64,000 bases of DNA from Rhizobium sp. CFBP 8762 (GTDB lineage: Bacteria; Pseudomonadota; Alphaproteobacteria; Rhizobiales; Rhizobiaceae). The stretch lies in contig NZ_JACYUD010000003.1 of the NCBI RefSeq assembly GCF_014841565.1, forward strand, positions 62,001 to 126,000, written 5' to 3'. The notes beneath the pieces are model-generated. The model ran no database searches and was not told the origin of the DNA. It saw only the letters and a program-made list of their open reading frames with translations. Each line of letters starts with the position of its first letter. Position 1 is the stretch's first letter. This document shows positions 26,755 through 35,955 of the stretch, piece by piece. A program made the position numbers and the translations under genes.

Positions 26755-27479
26755 GATTTACGCCCCAAAGCAGGAAATGCCTGCAGCACACCGCCGATGC
26801 AGTAGAGATAAAGACCGGTGCCAACGACGCCCGCCACCAGCCAATCCGGCGAGTTGAAGTGCAGCAACAGTGCATACCCGCTCAGGCCCGACCAAAGGAA
26901 AAACACGAACAGATTAAGTGGCCGAAGCCGTTGAACCCGAACAGGATGCAGAAAGTTGATTGGCAGGAACGTCAACACCACGGAGACAAAAACGATAATG
27001 GACGCAGTCAGTTCGCTGGCTTTAATAACAAACAGCGTGAATATCAGCATGTTCCAGACGACAGGAAAGCCGGAGAAGAAATTCTCCTCGGTCTTCATGC
27101 CCATATCCGCATAGTAAATGGCACTGGACACCACGATCATGCCTGCCGCTACGAACGACCACGGCTCACCAATCATGCCGCTTTGGTAAAGCGCGAACGC
27201 TGGAAGCAGCACATAGGTCACGTAATCGATGACATTGTCCAGCGTATCGCCGGACCAGTTCGGCAGAACCTCCTTGACCCGCACCTTACGGGCAATTGGC
27301 CCATCAATACCATCCACTGCCAATGCCAGACCCAGCCACCAGAACATGTCTACGAAGCGATGCTCCGCAGCGGCAACCACGCCGAGAAAAGCGAGAAACG
27401 AACCCGAAGCTGTCAGAATATGAACGGAGAAAGCACGAATTTCGGCGTAAGGCACACGTCTGTAATTGAAGAATTTCAT
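26751..27479 (-). CDS. pcs: Phosphatidylcholine synthase
   Basis: A 242-residue inner-membrane CDP-alcohol phosphotransferase. Pcs condenses CDP-diacylglycerol directly with choline to form phosphatidylcholine, a membrane lipid needed by many rhizobia and brucellae for host interaction. The CDP-alcohol signature is present as DGIDGPIAR...GDTLDNVID (spacing D-G-x2-A-R ... G-x3-D-x3-D). The N terminus PYAEIRAFSVHILTASGSFL and the NFLHPVRVQRLRPLNL segment match Pcs proteins, with about seven to eight membrane helices. It begins the six-gene run ending with the BMP transporter. Choline must come from outside the cell; no choline importer is adjacent. Confidence 0.92.
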   Translation of the reverse strand: MKFFNYRRVPYAEIRAFSVHILTASGSFLAFLGVVAAAEHRFVDMFWWLGLALAVDGIDGPIARKVRVKEVLPNWSGDTLDNVIDYVTYVLLPAFALYQSGMIGEPWSFVAAGMIVVSSAIYYADMGMKTEENFFSGFPVVWNMLIFTLFVIKASELTASIIVFVSVVLTFLPINFLHPVRVQRLRPLNLFVFFLWSGLSGYALLLHFNSPDWLVAGVVGTGLYLYCIGGVLQAFPALGRKS

Positions 27480-27757
27480 CTGCGGCCTTTTATCCTCATA
27501 GAATTACCAAAGCATCTGCGGAGGCTCAAACCGTACCGCAAGCTCTACTATGCAGGCTTTGCCATGATCTTCCAGCAAAAAGGACAGTGCCGCACCTTTG
27601 TCTTGCGAACTTCTGGGGAAATCGTAAAGGCGGGTTTGCAGCAGCAAGAGGTCCGTATGATCGTTTGAAGCAAAATCGCTACCGTGCCGATCCGCCTCAT
27701 GGTCGCAGCAGTATAAAAGCACTACATAGGCGTTGCGTGTTCAAAGGAGTGGTCGCC

Positions 27758-28960
27758 ATGAGACATTTTGATATTGCTGTCGCGGGCGCAGGCCTCGCGG
27801 GTTCACTCTCCGCCGTTGCCCTGGCAAAAGCGGGCTATCACGTGGCGCTGATAGCGCCTCCAACGGAACGGACTGACGGACGCACGACTGCATTGATGGA
27901 CCAGTCAATCGCATTCTTGAAGACGCTCAACCTTTGGGATTCCATCGAGCCGCAGGCCGCTGCACTTGAAACCATGCAGATCATTGATGGAACCTCTCGC
28001 CTGTTGCGCGCACCCACCGTTGCGTTTCGTGCGCAAGAAGTCGATCTCAATGCATTCGGTTACAATATTCCAAATGCTGCCTTCACAACGATACTGGAAA
28101 CGGAAATTTCGGCCAATCACCGAATCGAACGTATCTCGACCATGCTGCGCTCTATGGCTTTGCTTGACAGTGCCGTCGAACTGACGCTCGAAACGGACGA
28201 GGTGGTGACAGCCGATTTGATCGTTGGAGCCGACGGCCGTGGTTCACGGGTACGCGAATGTGCAGGCATTGCGGTGAAGACGTGGACCTACCCTCAGTCC
28301 GCCCTCGTGCTGAATTTCACCCATTCACGCCCGCACAACAATATATCGACTGAGTTCCACACGGAATATGGCCCTTTCACCCAGGTTCCTCTTCCGGGTA
28401 AACGCTCAAGCCTCGTCTGGGTGCGTACCCCGCAGGATGCGCAGGCAGCGCTGGCAATGACGACGGATGAACTGAGTGCCGATATCGAAACCCGGATGCA
28501 ATCCATGCTCGGCGCTGTCGAGATTGACGGGGGTGTGCAGAGCTATCCCTTGTCTGGCATGACTGCTAACCAGTGTGGCCGTGGCCGTGCTGTTCTGATC
28601 GGTGAAGCGGCCCATGCTTTCCCACCGATCGGCGCCCAGGGTTTGAATCTCAGCCTACGGGACCTACGAGCGCTGCTTGAGATCGTTGGCCAGCGGGCAG
28701 ACACAGCACTGCAGCCGAATACTGGAGATGCCTTCGCGGCGAAGCGCAAGGTCGACATCATGACCCGGACTGCCAGCGTCGATCTCTTAAACCGGTCGCT
28801 GCTATCGTCTTTCCTACCGGTCCAGATGGTACGGGCGGCGGGGCTACAGGCTCTGTCCACCTTATCGCCGCTGCGCAACTTCATCATGCGGGAAGGCATC
28901 GAACCAGGCGGCGCGCTTCGGGCAATTTCCGAGAAGCTCGGATTTCGCCGACGAGCCTGA
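27758..28960 (+). CDS. UbiH/UbiF-family FAD-dependent monooxygenase
   Basis: A 400-residue flavoprotein hydroxylase resembling ubiquinone biosynthesis ring hydroxylases. FAD-binding motifs are the N-terminal GxGxxG (DIAVAGAGLAGSLSAVALAK), the DG motif (IVGADGRGSRVRECAGI) and GEAAHAFPPIGAQGLNLSLR. I chose ATG 27758 because AAAGGAGT lies just upstream and the flavin-binding fold begins immediately; a longer frame from 27587 has no such support. Role in ubiquinone synthesis is likely but which ring position it hydroxylates is not readable. It converges with ccdA, leaving 3 bases. Confidence 0.88.
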   Translation: MRHFDIAVAGAGLAGSLSAVALAKAGYHVALIAPPTERTDGRTTALMDQSIAFLKTLNLWDSIEPQAAALETMQIIDGTSRLLRAPTVAFRAQEVDLNAFGYNIPNAAFTTILETEISANHRIERISTMLRSMALLDSAVELTLETDEVVTADLIVGADGRGSRVRECAGIAVKTWTYPQSALVLNFTHSRPHNNISTEFHTEYGPFTQVPLPGKRSSLVWVRTPQDAQAALAMTTDELSADIETRMQSMLGAVEIDGGVQSYPLSGMTANQCGRGRAVLIGEAAHAFPPIGAQGLNLSLRDLRALLEIVGQRADTALQPNTGDAFAAKRKVDIMTRTASVDLLNRSLLSSFLPVQMVRAAGLQALSTLSPLRNFIMREGIEPGGALRAISEKLGFRRRA

Positions 28961-28963
28961 GGC

Positions 28964-29710
28964 CTATCCGATTGTCATCAATACGGGAAAGGTCTGCTGA
29001 AACCAGATTGCGACATCACTGATGAAGCCGAACATGAAAGCGAGGCCAGCAAGGACCAAGGCCGCTCCCATAATCTTTTCCACAAGCCCCAGATAGCGGC
29101 GAAAACGTGTGAGAAATGCCATGAACGTTTCCGAAAACGCTGCGGCAATCCAGAACGGCACGGCAAGACCCAGCGAGTATAGAGCCAACAATCCTGCGCC
29201 CTCACCGACCGTATCGCGAGATGCTGCTACGCCTAGAATGGTGCCCAGCACCGGCCCGATACAGGGCGTCCAACCAAAAGCGAAAGCCAGACCCATCAGA
29301 TAGGCTCCGGAGAGCGTTGCCGGTCTGCCCGCGCTCTGAAAACGCGCCTCTCGGCCGAACAGATTAATTCTCAGCACACCAAGAAAATGTAGGCCCATTA
29401 AAAGGATGAGAAACCCGCCGATTCGCGCCAACACGTCCATATATTGACGCAGCACTTGTCCGATGGTGGATGCTCCCGCTCCCAGCGAGATGAAAACCGT
29501 GGAAAATCCCAGGGTAAAAAACAGCGCTGCCAACAACACGATTCGCCGTGTACTTGTCCCGTCTCTCTGGCGCTCCCCCCGAAACTCATCAACCGATACC
29601 CCGGCCATGTAGCAAAGGTAGGGCGGCACCAGTGGCAAGACACAGGGCGAGAGAAACGAAAGGGCTCCGGCGAGAATCGCGCTCCAGATGGAAATATCGG
29701 CAATCGACAC
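28964..29710 (-). CDS. ccdA: CcdA-type cytochrome c biogenesis/thiol transporter protein
   Basis: A 248-residue inner-membrane protein with six helices, the DsbD-type transmembrane domain alone. It passes reducing equivalents from thioredoxin across the membrane for cytochrome c maturation or periplasmic thiol repair. The two redox cysteines lie in SPCVLPLVPPYLCYMAG and GWTPCIGPVLGTILG, each with the conserved Pro neighbours. The start is GTG 29710, with a moderate ribosome site (TAGGT); an ATG downstream would remove the first helix. It stands alone between ubiH-like and tRNA-Lys. Confidence 0.9.
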   Translation of the reverse strand: MSIADISIWSAILAGALSFLSPCVLPLVPPYLCYMAGVSVDEFRGERQRDGTSTRRIVLLAALFFTLGFSTVFISLGAGASTIGQVLRQYMDVLARIGGFLILLMGLHFLGVLRINLFGREARFQSAGRPATLSGAYLMGLAFAFGWTPCIGPVLGTILGVAASRDTVGEGAGLLALYSLGLAVPFWIAAAFSETFMAFLTRFRRYLGLVEKIMGAALVLAGLAFMFGFISDVAIWFQQTFPVLMTIG

Positions 29711-29898
29711 GGTATTGACCTACTTTCAGCACATGATGACCGCTTCAATACAGCGCCAACCCCTTTGAAACCAATCACCTTTTAGCGAAACTGCAATAAA
29801 TGTGGGATTTTCCGTCGATGACCGATTTTTGAGGTTGACCGCAGCAAAGCTCCTGCCTATGTTCCGCCCACTTCCTGAGGGCAACCGCCCGAACGTGG

Positions 29899-29974
29899 GA
29901 GAGCGTAGCTCAGCCGGTAGAGCAACTGACTTTTAATCAGTAGGTCCAGGGTTCGAATCCCTGCGCTCTCACCA
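29899..29974 (+). tRNA. tRNA-Lys (anticodon TTT)
   Basis: A full cloverleaf of 76 bases: acceptor GAGAGCG pairs with CGCTCTC, D-arm GCTC/GAGC, anticodon arm ACTGA-CTTTTAA-TCAGT with anticodon TTT, and T-arm CAGGG-TTCGAAT-CCCTG. Discriminator A and an encoded CCA follow (29972-29974). It marks the left border of the AT-richer polysaccharide cluster. Confidence 0.97.
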
Positions 29975-30049
29975 TTATAATCCGCATCTTTAGACCGACA
30001 TAAAAGCACTATCGGCTTCTAGTCCGTTGTCTGTCATCAAACTTGCGCG

Positions 30050-30805
30050 TTATCGTACATACCGATTTTGCAGAGCTTTGAACCAGACAGAGTATGGCCA
30101 TGCAAGCCACCAGCGCAGCGGCACCTTGCCATAGTACTGGCGAACCGTCTGGATTGCTTCCTGATAATGGCGACGGCGTAGCGTCCTCGTCTTGGTGTCG
30201 TCGTGTTCTCTGTTGGTCGCAACAAACCGGTCAACAAACACGAGCGGTCCACATTGGCGCAGCAGTCGCCACCACAGATCGTAGTCCATTGTCATATGCA
30301 GTACGGGATCGACCCCACCTACGCTCTCCCAAGCGCGTCGGGAAATGAGAGTTGCAGGTTGGGAAATGATGCATCGTTTGGCAAGCCGGTCTGTATCGAA
30401 CCGTTCAACCCATATGGGTGACTTTTTGCCCGTCCGTTGCTTCAAGTTCCAGGCGCGCCCATAGACTGCAGGCGCGTCCGGACACTCCATGAACGCAGCA
30501 AGCAGCGCCTTCAATCCGCCAGGCTCAAAGAAATCGTCGCTGTTCAGCCAACACACGAACGGCGCACTCCCGAGTGCTACACCCTCGTTGATTGCGCTGG
30601 CCTGCCCGTTGTCGGCATGGCTTCGCCACCCCGACAAACGATCCTGCCATTTCTTAATGATGTCCAAGGATCCATCGCTGGATCCGCCGTCAAGAACAAA
30701 TACCTCCACTGGAAGTGACTGCTCAAACACCGAGCGTATGGCAGCGTCCAGATACTGTGCTTGATTGAATGACGGAATGACAACCGTCACCATCGGCAAC
30801 GTCAT
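30050..30805 (-). CDS. Family 2 glycosyltransferase
   Basis: A 251-residue GT-A fold glycosyltransferase. N-terminal VTVVIPSFNQAQYLDAAIRS and VFVLDGGSSDGSLDIIKKW are the nucleotide-sugar binding part. The metal-binding DxD-like motif is in FVCWLNSDDFFEPGG, and a late acceptor-site part is TMDYDLWWRLLRQCG. No membrane helix. The sequence GQASAINEGVALG matches the GT2 half of the fusion protein at 35956-37860 (GQSQAINRGFSRT), so the two are related. ATG 30805 follows the fcl stop directly, so it is co-translated at the end of the cluster. It probably adds one sugar to the surface glycan; the sugar is unknown. Confidence 0.85.
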   Translation of the reverse strand: MTLPMVTVVIPSFNQAQYLDAAIRSVFEQSLPVEVFVLDGGSSDGSLDIIKKWQDRLSGWRSHADNGQASAINEGVALGSAPFVCWLNSDDFFEPGGLKALLAAFMECPDAPAVYGRAWNLKQRTGKKSPIWVERFDTDRLAKRCIISQPATLISRRAWESVGGVDPVLHMTMDYDLWWRLLRQCGPLVFVDRFVATNREHDDTKTRTLRRRHYQEAIQTVRQYYGKVPLRWWLAWPYSVWFKALQNRYVR

Positions 30806-30806
30806 C

Positions 30807-31739
30807 TTAATGCCCGTGCGATTCAAGAAATTTGCTGTAAGCCAACGCAATACCATCCCGCAAGTCGGTCTTTGCCTTCCAGCCGAGACTGGTCATCCTG
30901 TCGACATTGAGTAGTTTCCGAGGCGTTCCGTCTGGTTTTGACGCATCGAAAATAATCTCTCCGGAAAATCCGACAACGTCCATGATCGTGCGTGCCAGTT
31001 CTTCGATCGTGACGTCCTCACCGACACCGATATTAAAAAGACCTTCCTTGACGTCGTTTTCCATAAGGAAAACGCAGGCTTCCGCCATGTCATCAACGTA
31101 CAAAAATTCTCGTTTTGGCCTTCCCGAACCCCATACATGCAGAGACACGCTGCCGTTATTCTTTGCCTCGTGCGCCTTCCTGATCAAGGCTGGCATCACG
31201 TGGCTACTGGTCAAGTCGTAGTTGTCGTTCGGACCGTACAAGTTGGTGGGCATGGCCGACACATACTGAGTGCCATACTGCGCGTTATAGCTCTCGCATA
31301 ACTTGACCCCTGCAATTTTTGCAATCGCATAGGGCTCGTTGGTGCTTTCGAGCGGACCCGTCAGGAGGTAATCCTCTTTGATGGGTTGGGGGCAGTCACG
31401 CGGATAGATACAGCTTGACCCCAAAAACAGAAGTCGATTGACACCGGCCTGCCAGGCGGCGTGAATTACATTGGCCTCAATCATCAGGTTTTCGTAAAGG
31501 AACTCTGCCCTCTTCGTGTCATTTGCGAAGATGCCACCAACTTTTGCCGCTGCCAGATAGATGTAACTGGGTTTCTCCTGCTCCAGGAATTCCCGAACTG
31601 CCATCTGGTTGGTAAGATCCAGTTCGCGGCGGCTTCTCACGATAATATTGTCGTAGCCAAGAGACTGCAACCGACGGACAATTGCAGAACCAACCATCCC
31701 GTTGTGTCCTGCAACGTAAATTTTCTCTGATTTCAACAT
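30807..31739 (-). CDS. fcl: GDP-L-fucose synthase
   Basis: A 310-residue short-chain dehydrogenase/reductase that converts GDP-4-keto-6-deoxymannose to GDP-L-fucose by epimerisation and NADPH reduction. Visible are the nucleotide-binding [33 protein letters not shown] with the catalytic Ser/Cys region, and the catalytic Tyr/Lys in [38 protein letters not shown] follows. ATG 31739 lies 2 bases after the gmd stop; a GTG at 31745 overlapping gmd is the alternative. Together with gmd it supplies GDP-L-fucose to the glycosyltransferases of the cluster. Confidence 0.93.
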   Translation of the reverse strand: MLKSEKIYVAGHNGMVGSAIVRRLQSLGYDNIIVRSRRELDLTNQMAVREFLEQEKPSYIYLAAAKVGGIFANDTKRAEFLYENLMIEANVIHAAWQAGVNRLLFLGSSCIYPRDCPQPIKEDYLLTGPLESTNEPYAIAKIAGVKLCESYNAQYGTQYVSAMPTNLYGPNDNYDLTSSHVMPALIRKAHEAKNNGSVSLHVWGSGRPKREFLYVDDMAEACVFLMENDVKEGLFNIGVGEDVTIEELARTIMDVVGFSGEIIFDASKPDGTPRKLLNVDRMTSLGWKAKTDLRDGIALAYSKFLESHGH

Positions 31740-31741
31740 GA

Positions 31742-32827
31742 TCACTCGTGGAAGTTATACGCAGAAAAGCCATGCTTCTTCACAAGTTCGTCTCGTGAAG
31801 CAGCCTTCAAGTCTTCACGCATCATTTCGCTGACCAGTTCAGCAAATGAAATTTTCGGAACCCATCCCAAAAGCTCGCGGGCCTTCTGCGCGTCACCCAG
31901 AAGCGTCTCAACTTCAGTTGGTCTGAAATAGCGCTCGTCCACCGCAACAATGCAGGCTCCCTGCTCGTTGTAGCCCTTCTCGTCAACACCTTCACCACGC
32001 CAGGTGATATTGATACCGGCCTCCCGTGCCGCCGCTTCGACAAATTCACGAACACTGTACTGAATTCCGGTAGCGATCACAAAATCTTCCGCAACGTCCT
32101 GCTGCAGCATCAGCCACTGCATTTCAACATAGTCCTTAGCGTGACCCCAGTCGCGCTTTGCGTCGAGGTTGCCGAGATACAGGCAATCTTGAAGACCAAG
32201 CTTGATGCGAGCCAAAGCACGTGTGATCTTGCGCGTCACAAAGGTCTCACCGCGCAGCGGGCTTTCATGATTGAACAGGATGCCGTTACAAGCGTACATT
32301 CCATAGGCTTCGCGGTAGTTGACGGTAATCCAGTACGCATAGAGCTTGGCAACTGCGTAAGGCGACCTTGGATAGAATGGGGTCGTCTCGCGCTGCGGAA
32401 CTTCCTGTACCAGCCCGTAGAGTTCAGATGTCGAAGCCTGATAAAACTTCGTCTTTTTCTCAAGGCCGAGGATACGGATCGCTTCCAGAATACGCAGCGC
32501 ACCCAGAGCATCGGAGTTTGCCGTATATTCGGGCTCCTCGAAGGAAACTGCAACGTGTGACTGAGCCGCAAGATTGTAGATCTCATCTGGCTGAACGAGT
32601 TGAATGATTCGAATGAGGCTCGATGAATCCGTCATATCGCCGTAGTGAAGCACAAAATTGCGCTCTGAATCATGGGGGTCCTGATACAGATGGTCAATTC
32701 TGTTCGTGTTGAAGAGCGATGACCGTCTTTTGATCCCGTGAACTTCGTAGCCCTTTCCAAGTAGAAATTCCGAAAGGTACGCCCCATCTTGCCCTGTGAC
32801 GCCAGTAATCAACGCTTTTTTAGACAT
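31742..32827 (-). CDS. gmd: GDP-mannose 4,6-dehydratase
   Basis: A 361-residue SDR-family enzyme making GDP-4-keto-6-deoxy-D-mannose from GDP-D-mannose with bound NADP. Motifs: [20 protein letters not shown] (nucleotide-binding), [38 protein letters not shown], catalytic [15 protein letters not shown], and [20 protein letters not shown]. Length is typical. The product is the precursor for GDP-L-fucose (fcl next door), and also for GDP-rhamnose or perosamine routes; the adjacent fcl argues for fucose here. Confidence 0.96.
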   Translation of the reverse strand: MSKKALITGVTGQDGAYLSEFLLGKGYEVHGIKRRSSLFNTNRIDHLYQDPHDSERNFVLHYGDMTDSSSLIRIIQLVQPDEIYNLAAQSHVAVSFEEPEYTANSDALGALRILEAIRILGLEKKTKFYQASTSELYGLVQEVPQRETTPFYPRSPYAVAKLYAYWITVNYREAYGMYACNGILFNHESPLRGETFVTRKITRALARIKLGLQDCLYLGNLDAKRDWGHAKDYVEMQWLMLQQDVAEDFVIATGIQYSVREFVEAAAREAGINITWRGEGVDEKGYNEQGACIVAVDERYFRPTEVETLLGDAQKARELLGWVPKISFAELVSEMMREDLKAASRDELVKKHGFSAYNFHE

Positions 32828-32851
32828 AACTTATTAAACCACTCTGTTTTG

Positions 32852-33796
32852 TTAGTTCGAGTTCTTATCAAAACCTGTGGACGATTCAAGAATATAAATT
32901 GGACGCTGCTTTACTTCCTCATATATTCTACCAACGTACTCACCAACGATGCCAATAAACATCAGATTAACACCGCCGAAAAACAGAACCGCAGTCATGA
33001 TCGACGGATAACCCTTCACGTCTGTACCGACAATCAACGTATTGGCTGTGAGATTAATAGCGTAGGTCAGGCTGATAAAGGCGAGCATGAACCCGCAATA
33101 CGTGGCAATCTTCAGCGGAAACGTACTGAAAGATGTAATTCCCTCAATTGCGAAGTTCCAAAGGCGCCAGTAGTTCCATTTGGTTTTGCCGGCAGCTCTG
33201 CCTTGTCGCTCATAGAAGACATTGGCGCTGGAAAAACCGACCCAGGAAAAAAGCCCCTTCATAAACCGGCGACGCTCTCTCATCGAGTTCAAAACGTCTA
33301 GAACGCGCCGTGAGATGAGGCGAAAGTCGCCCACATTCTGTGGTACATCTATGTTAGAAATCGCATTCATCAACACGTAGAAATAGCGCGCTGTTAATCG
33401 CTTGATCCGCGTATCGGTATCCCGGTTGCTTCGAACTGCGTTGACGACATCAACACCAGCCAGCCACAAATCGACCATCTGCGGAATAATCTGCGGCGGA
33501 TCCTGCAAATCCGCGTCAATTGGAATAACGGCGTCGCCGCGGGCATGATCCAACGCTGCCGTAAGAGCACTTTCCTTGCCAAAATTGCGCGATAAGTTGA
33601 GGACCTTGATACGATCATCGATTGCGCTCATTTCCCGAACAATCTTCAGCGTATTATCGGTACTTCCGTCGTTTACACAGATGATTTCCCAGTCAACCGG
33701 CAAGCCATCCAATATTGGTCGAAGTGTATCGACAAAAATCGAAATCACCTCAGCTTCGTTGTACATTGGCACCAACACGGACAGCAACTTAGCCAT
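32852..33796 (-). CDS. GtrB-like polyprenyl-phosphate glycosyltransferase
   Basis: A 314-residue GT2 enzyme with the GtrB/ArnC/DPM1 layout: GT-A domain (SVLVPMYNEAEVISIFVDTL, IICVNDGSTDNTLKIV, DADLQDPPQIIPQMVDLW, then GDFRLISRRVLDVL and FSWVGFSSANVFYERQGRAA) followed by two membrane helices (ATYCGFMLAFISLTYAINLT and AVLFFGGVNLMFIGIVGEYV) and IYEEVKQRPIYI. Such proteins load a sugar from a nucleotide donor onto undecaprenyl phosphate at the inner face of the membrane. It overlaps the gtrA-like gene by 8 bases, and a GtrC-like gene precedes that, making a three-gene Gtr-type cassette. Confidence 0.88.
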   Translation of the reverse strand: MAKLLSVLVPMYNEAEVISIFVDTLRPILDGLPVDWEIICVNDGSTDNTLKIVREMSAIDDRIKVLNLSRNFGKESALTAALDHARGDAVIPIDADLQDPPQIIPQMVDLWLAGVDVVNAVRSNRDTDTRIKRLTARYFYVLMNAISNIDVPQNVGDFRLISRRVLDVLNSMRERRRFMKGLFSWVGFSSANVFYERQGRAAGKTKWNYWRLWNFAIEGITSFSTFPLKIATYCGFMLAFISLTYAINLTANTLIVGTDVKGYPSIMTAVLFFGGVNLMFIGIVGEYVGRIYEEVKQRPIYILESSTGFDKNSN

Positions 33797-34184
33797 CAGC
33801 TTTTACTCCTGCGAAGCCGAACCGTTTCGTTACAAGAAAATTCCAGAACAGCGTCAAGACGATGGAACTCAACTTCGCAAATTCGGCAGCCATGATTTGC
33901 GAACAGGCAAGTACAACAACACTGGAAATCAGAAAACCTACTCCATTGATCAACACAAAACGCCCGAAATTTAGTCGTCGGGCTGACGACTGCTCGGCTT
34001 TGAATGTCCAGAGTGAGTTCAAGAAAAAACTGTTGATTACCGCTGCACCGTACCCGACAAGGTTAGAGAAAAGCAGCGGGAGATACAACAGCCGGTAGGA
34101 TATATAGAATAGGAGAAAATCAACCCCCGTATTGACCGCTCCTACAACAGCGAATTTTACCAGTTGTGCTAAGTTACGGTTCAT
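33789..34184 (-). CDS. GtrA-family membrane protein (putative lipid-linked sugar flippase)
   Basis: A 131-residue protein with four membrane helices, Pfam GtrA type. LVKFAVVGAVNTGVDFLLFY is the family N-terminal signature; VGYGAAVINSFFLNSLWTFK and FVLINGVGFLISSVVVLACS follow, ending in LTLFWNFLVTKRFGF. In phage and bacterial Gtr systems, GtrA is thought to flip the undecaprenyl-linked sugar. I use ATG 34184 with GGAAA upstream rather than a TTG at 34196. It overlaps the GtrB-like gene. Confidence 0.88.
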   Translation of the reverse strand: MNRNLAQLVKFAVVGAVNTGVDFLLFYISYRLLYLPLLFSNLVGYGAAVINSFFLNSLWTFKAEQSSARRLNFGRFVLINGVGFLISSVVVLACSQIMAAEFAKLSSIVLTLFWNFLVTKRFGFAGVKADG

Positions 34185-34214
34185 ACGGATTTCCAAATAT
34201 GCACAATCAAGCTG

Positions 34215-35954
34215 CTAATTGACCTCAACTATGTCCCAGTTCATCGACAATCCAATCCCGCTTCTCACCTCATCTATTTTCGTCAGATTCAGCTTTGTTT
34301 CATAAATCAGCCCTTGCAGCGTACGACCATGCATACTCAGTCCGCGCGCCTTGAAAAACTCGTAATATTTTAACCCTGTCGGTAGCAGGACAAGATCGCC
34401 TGGACGTAACGTACTGAAGTCCCATGAGGCATGAGGTTCCTGCGCAGGCGTTCCAACAGTTGAATTCAGAAGTTGCGTGTACGGTCTGAACGACCAGATG
34501 ACGACGTCTTCATCGATTTTCGAAACGGAAGCCAACTGATCTGCCGTCGGTAAAGGCCACCAAATGCTGCCATCAAAGCGGTTCAGGTTTTTACGATTGT
34601 CGGACGGAAGTTCCCAAAAGTTGAATAGGCTGGTTGCGTCCTCTTGCTTCCGTGCGGCGTTGATGAAGTACTCCAGCCGCTGCGCTATCTCCGAACTTCC
34701 CGGGTTATCAAATGGGACAATGAACCTCCTCTCACGATATTCCGGCTTGGACAGCTCTTTTGCCAAAGTATCCTTCACCTCGTCAAACGCGAATATAGCA
34801 ACGCCTCCCGCCAAACGGAACGCAACGTAGCCTGTCGATATCGTGACAAGGCAGATTACGAGCGCGTATCTGCTAATCCGATGAAACTGTTTTGCATACG
34901 TCAATGCAAGGGGCAATACGCAGCAAAGGATAGCGATGTTGAAGTACTGAGCTGGCAACAGATAATATTCTAGCGGCCAGCGCCACAAGCTTATCCCGGC
35001 CATATAGGCAAGGAATGCGCATACTAGGCACATCAGACTGTACAGGTTTGCTTTGGAGATTCGTGGAAACTGCTTTTTGAAGATCCAACGCGCGATTGCC
35101 AGCGACACGATGCAGGATACAATCAGCTCTGGAGATGACCGCATGTAAAAAGCGACATTCCGGGCGATCATATAGGCATTTAAAGAGTATGACGTATAAT
35201 TGGAGTTATTACTCTCCGCTAACAACTTGAACAGGCTGGAAAATAATATGAGCGCGATCAGCTGAACCAGAAATGTTTTCAGTGTAAATCTACGGAAAAT
35301 CTTCAGCGGTCCTGAAACATAGGTCAGAACCAGCACAGCACCTGACGCGCCCACGAGAAAAACACCTGTTTCTTTTGAAAAAATTGCGCAACAGGTTAGA
35401 AAAAATATCAGGAAGTACGCTCGTCGCGGTCGTTCCAAATGCACTGATCGTTCAATCTCCTCTGCTTTTTTATAGATGAACAAAAACAGCATGGCCGAAA
35501 AAACGACAATGCGAGGCTCCACCTTGTCCAAAGTGTAATAATTTTCAAAAAACGATGACGATAGGCAGTAAAGAACAATTGCCAGAATTGCATATGCGTA
35601 TTTATGGTTCAGCTTATATACGGTGTGTGATAAGATAAGAACGGTCACCCACAACATTACCAGTTGCGCAACGTAGAATGGAAAAGGCGATTCTGGGACG
35701 ATTGCATAAATCAGTACGGAAAGGCCATGAAACAGCGGGTTCCACCGACCGTCACTGAGCGGAAGCAATGGCGTCAACCAGCCCGGCATGCCGGACAATA
35801 CCGTTCGCGGCACGACTATCAGTTGTTGCGCGTCGCTGAACAGCCCATAATGGGGATGCATCAGAACCGGCATCATCACTATAAAAGGCACCAGTATTAT
35901 TGCGAGAAGGTATGTTCGCTTGTCGAAAACAGGCACATTAAAATGTTTCGTCAT
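34215..35954 (-). CDS. Polytopic membrane protein, GtrC-like putative glycosyltransferase
   Basis: A 579-residue protein with about ten hydrophobic helices in the first ~400 residues (e.g. YLLAIILVPFIVMMPVLMHP, VAQLVMLWVTVLILSH-like, TVLVLTYVSG-like segments) and a soluble C-terminal part of about 180 residues. This is the general plan of GT-C enzymes, including serotype-specific GtrC proteins and GT39-like mannosyltransferases. An acidic HYGLFSDAQQL lies in the first extracytoplasmic loop, where GT-C enzymes keep catalytic acids. No family can be named with certainty. Its position directly before gtrA- and gtrB-like genes supports a GtrC role: moving a sugar from polyprenyl phosphate onto the O-antigen in the periplasm. 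Base composition is visibly AT-richer than the core genes. Confidence 0.65.
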   Translation of the reverse strand: MTKHFNVPVFDKRTYLLAIILVPFIVMMPVLMHPHYGLFSDAQQLIVVPRTVLSGMPGWLTPLLPLSDGRWNPLFHGLSVLIYAIVPESPFPFYVAQLVMLWVTVLILSHTVYKLNHKYAYAILAIVLYCLSSSFFENYYTLDKVEPRIVVFSAMLFLFIYKKAEEIERSVHLERPRRAYFLIFFLTCCAIFSKETGVFLVGASGAVLVLTYVSGPLKIFRRFTLKTFLVQLIALILFSSLFKLLAESNNSNYTSYSLNAYMIARNVAFYMRSSPELIVSCIVSLAIARWIFKKQFPRISKANLYSLMCLVCAFLAYMAGISLWRWPLEYYLLPAQYFNIAILCCVLPLALTYAKQFHRISRYALVICLVTISTGYVAFRLAGGVAIFAFDEVKDTLAKELSKPEYRERRFIVPFDNPGSSEIAQRLEYFINAARKQEDATSLFNFWELPSDNRKNLNRFDGSIWWPLPTADQLASVSKIDEDVVIWSFRPYTQLLNSTVGTPAQEPHASWDFSTLRPGDLVLLPTGLKYYEFFKARGLSMHGRTLQGLIYETKLNLTKIDEVRSGIGLSMNWDIVEVN

Positions 35955-35955
35955 A

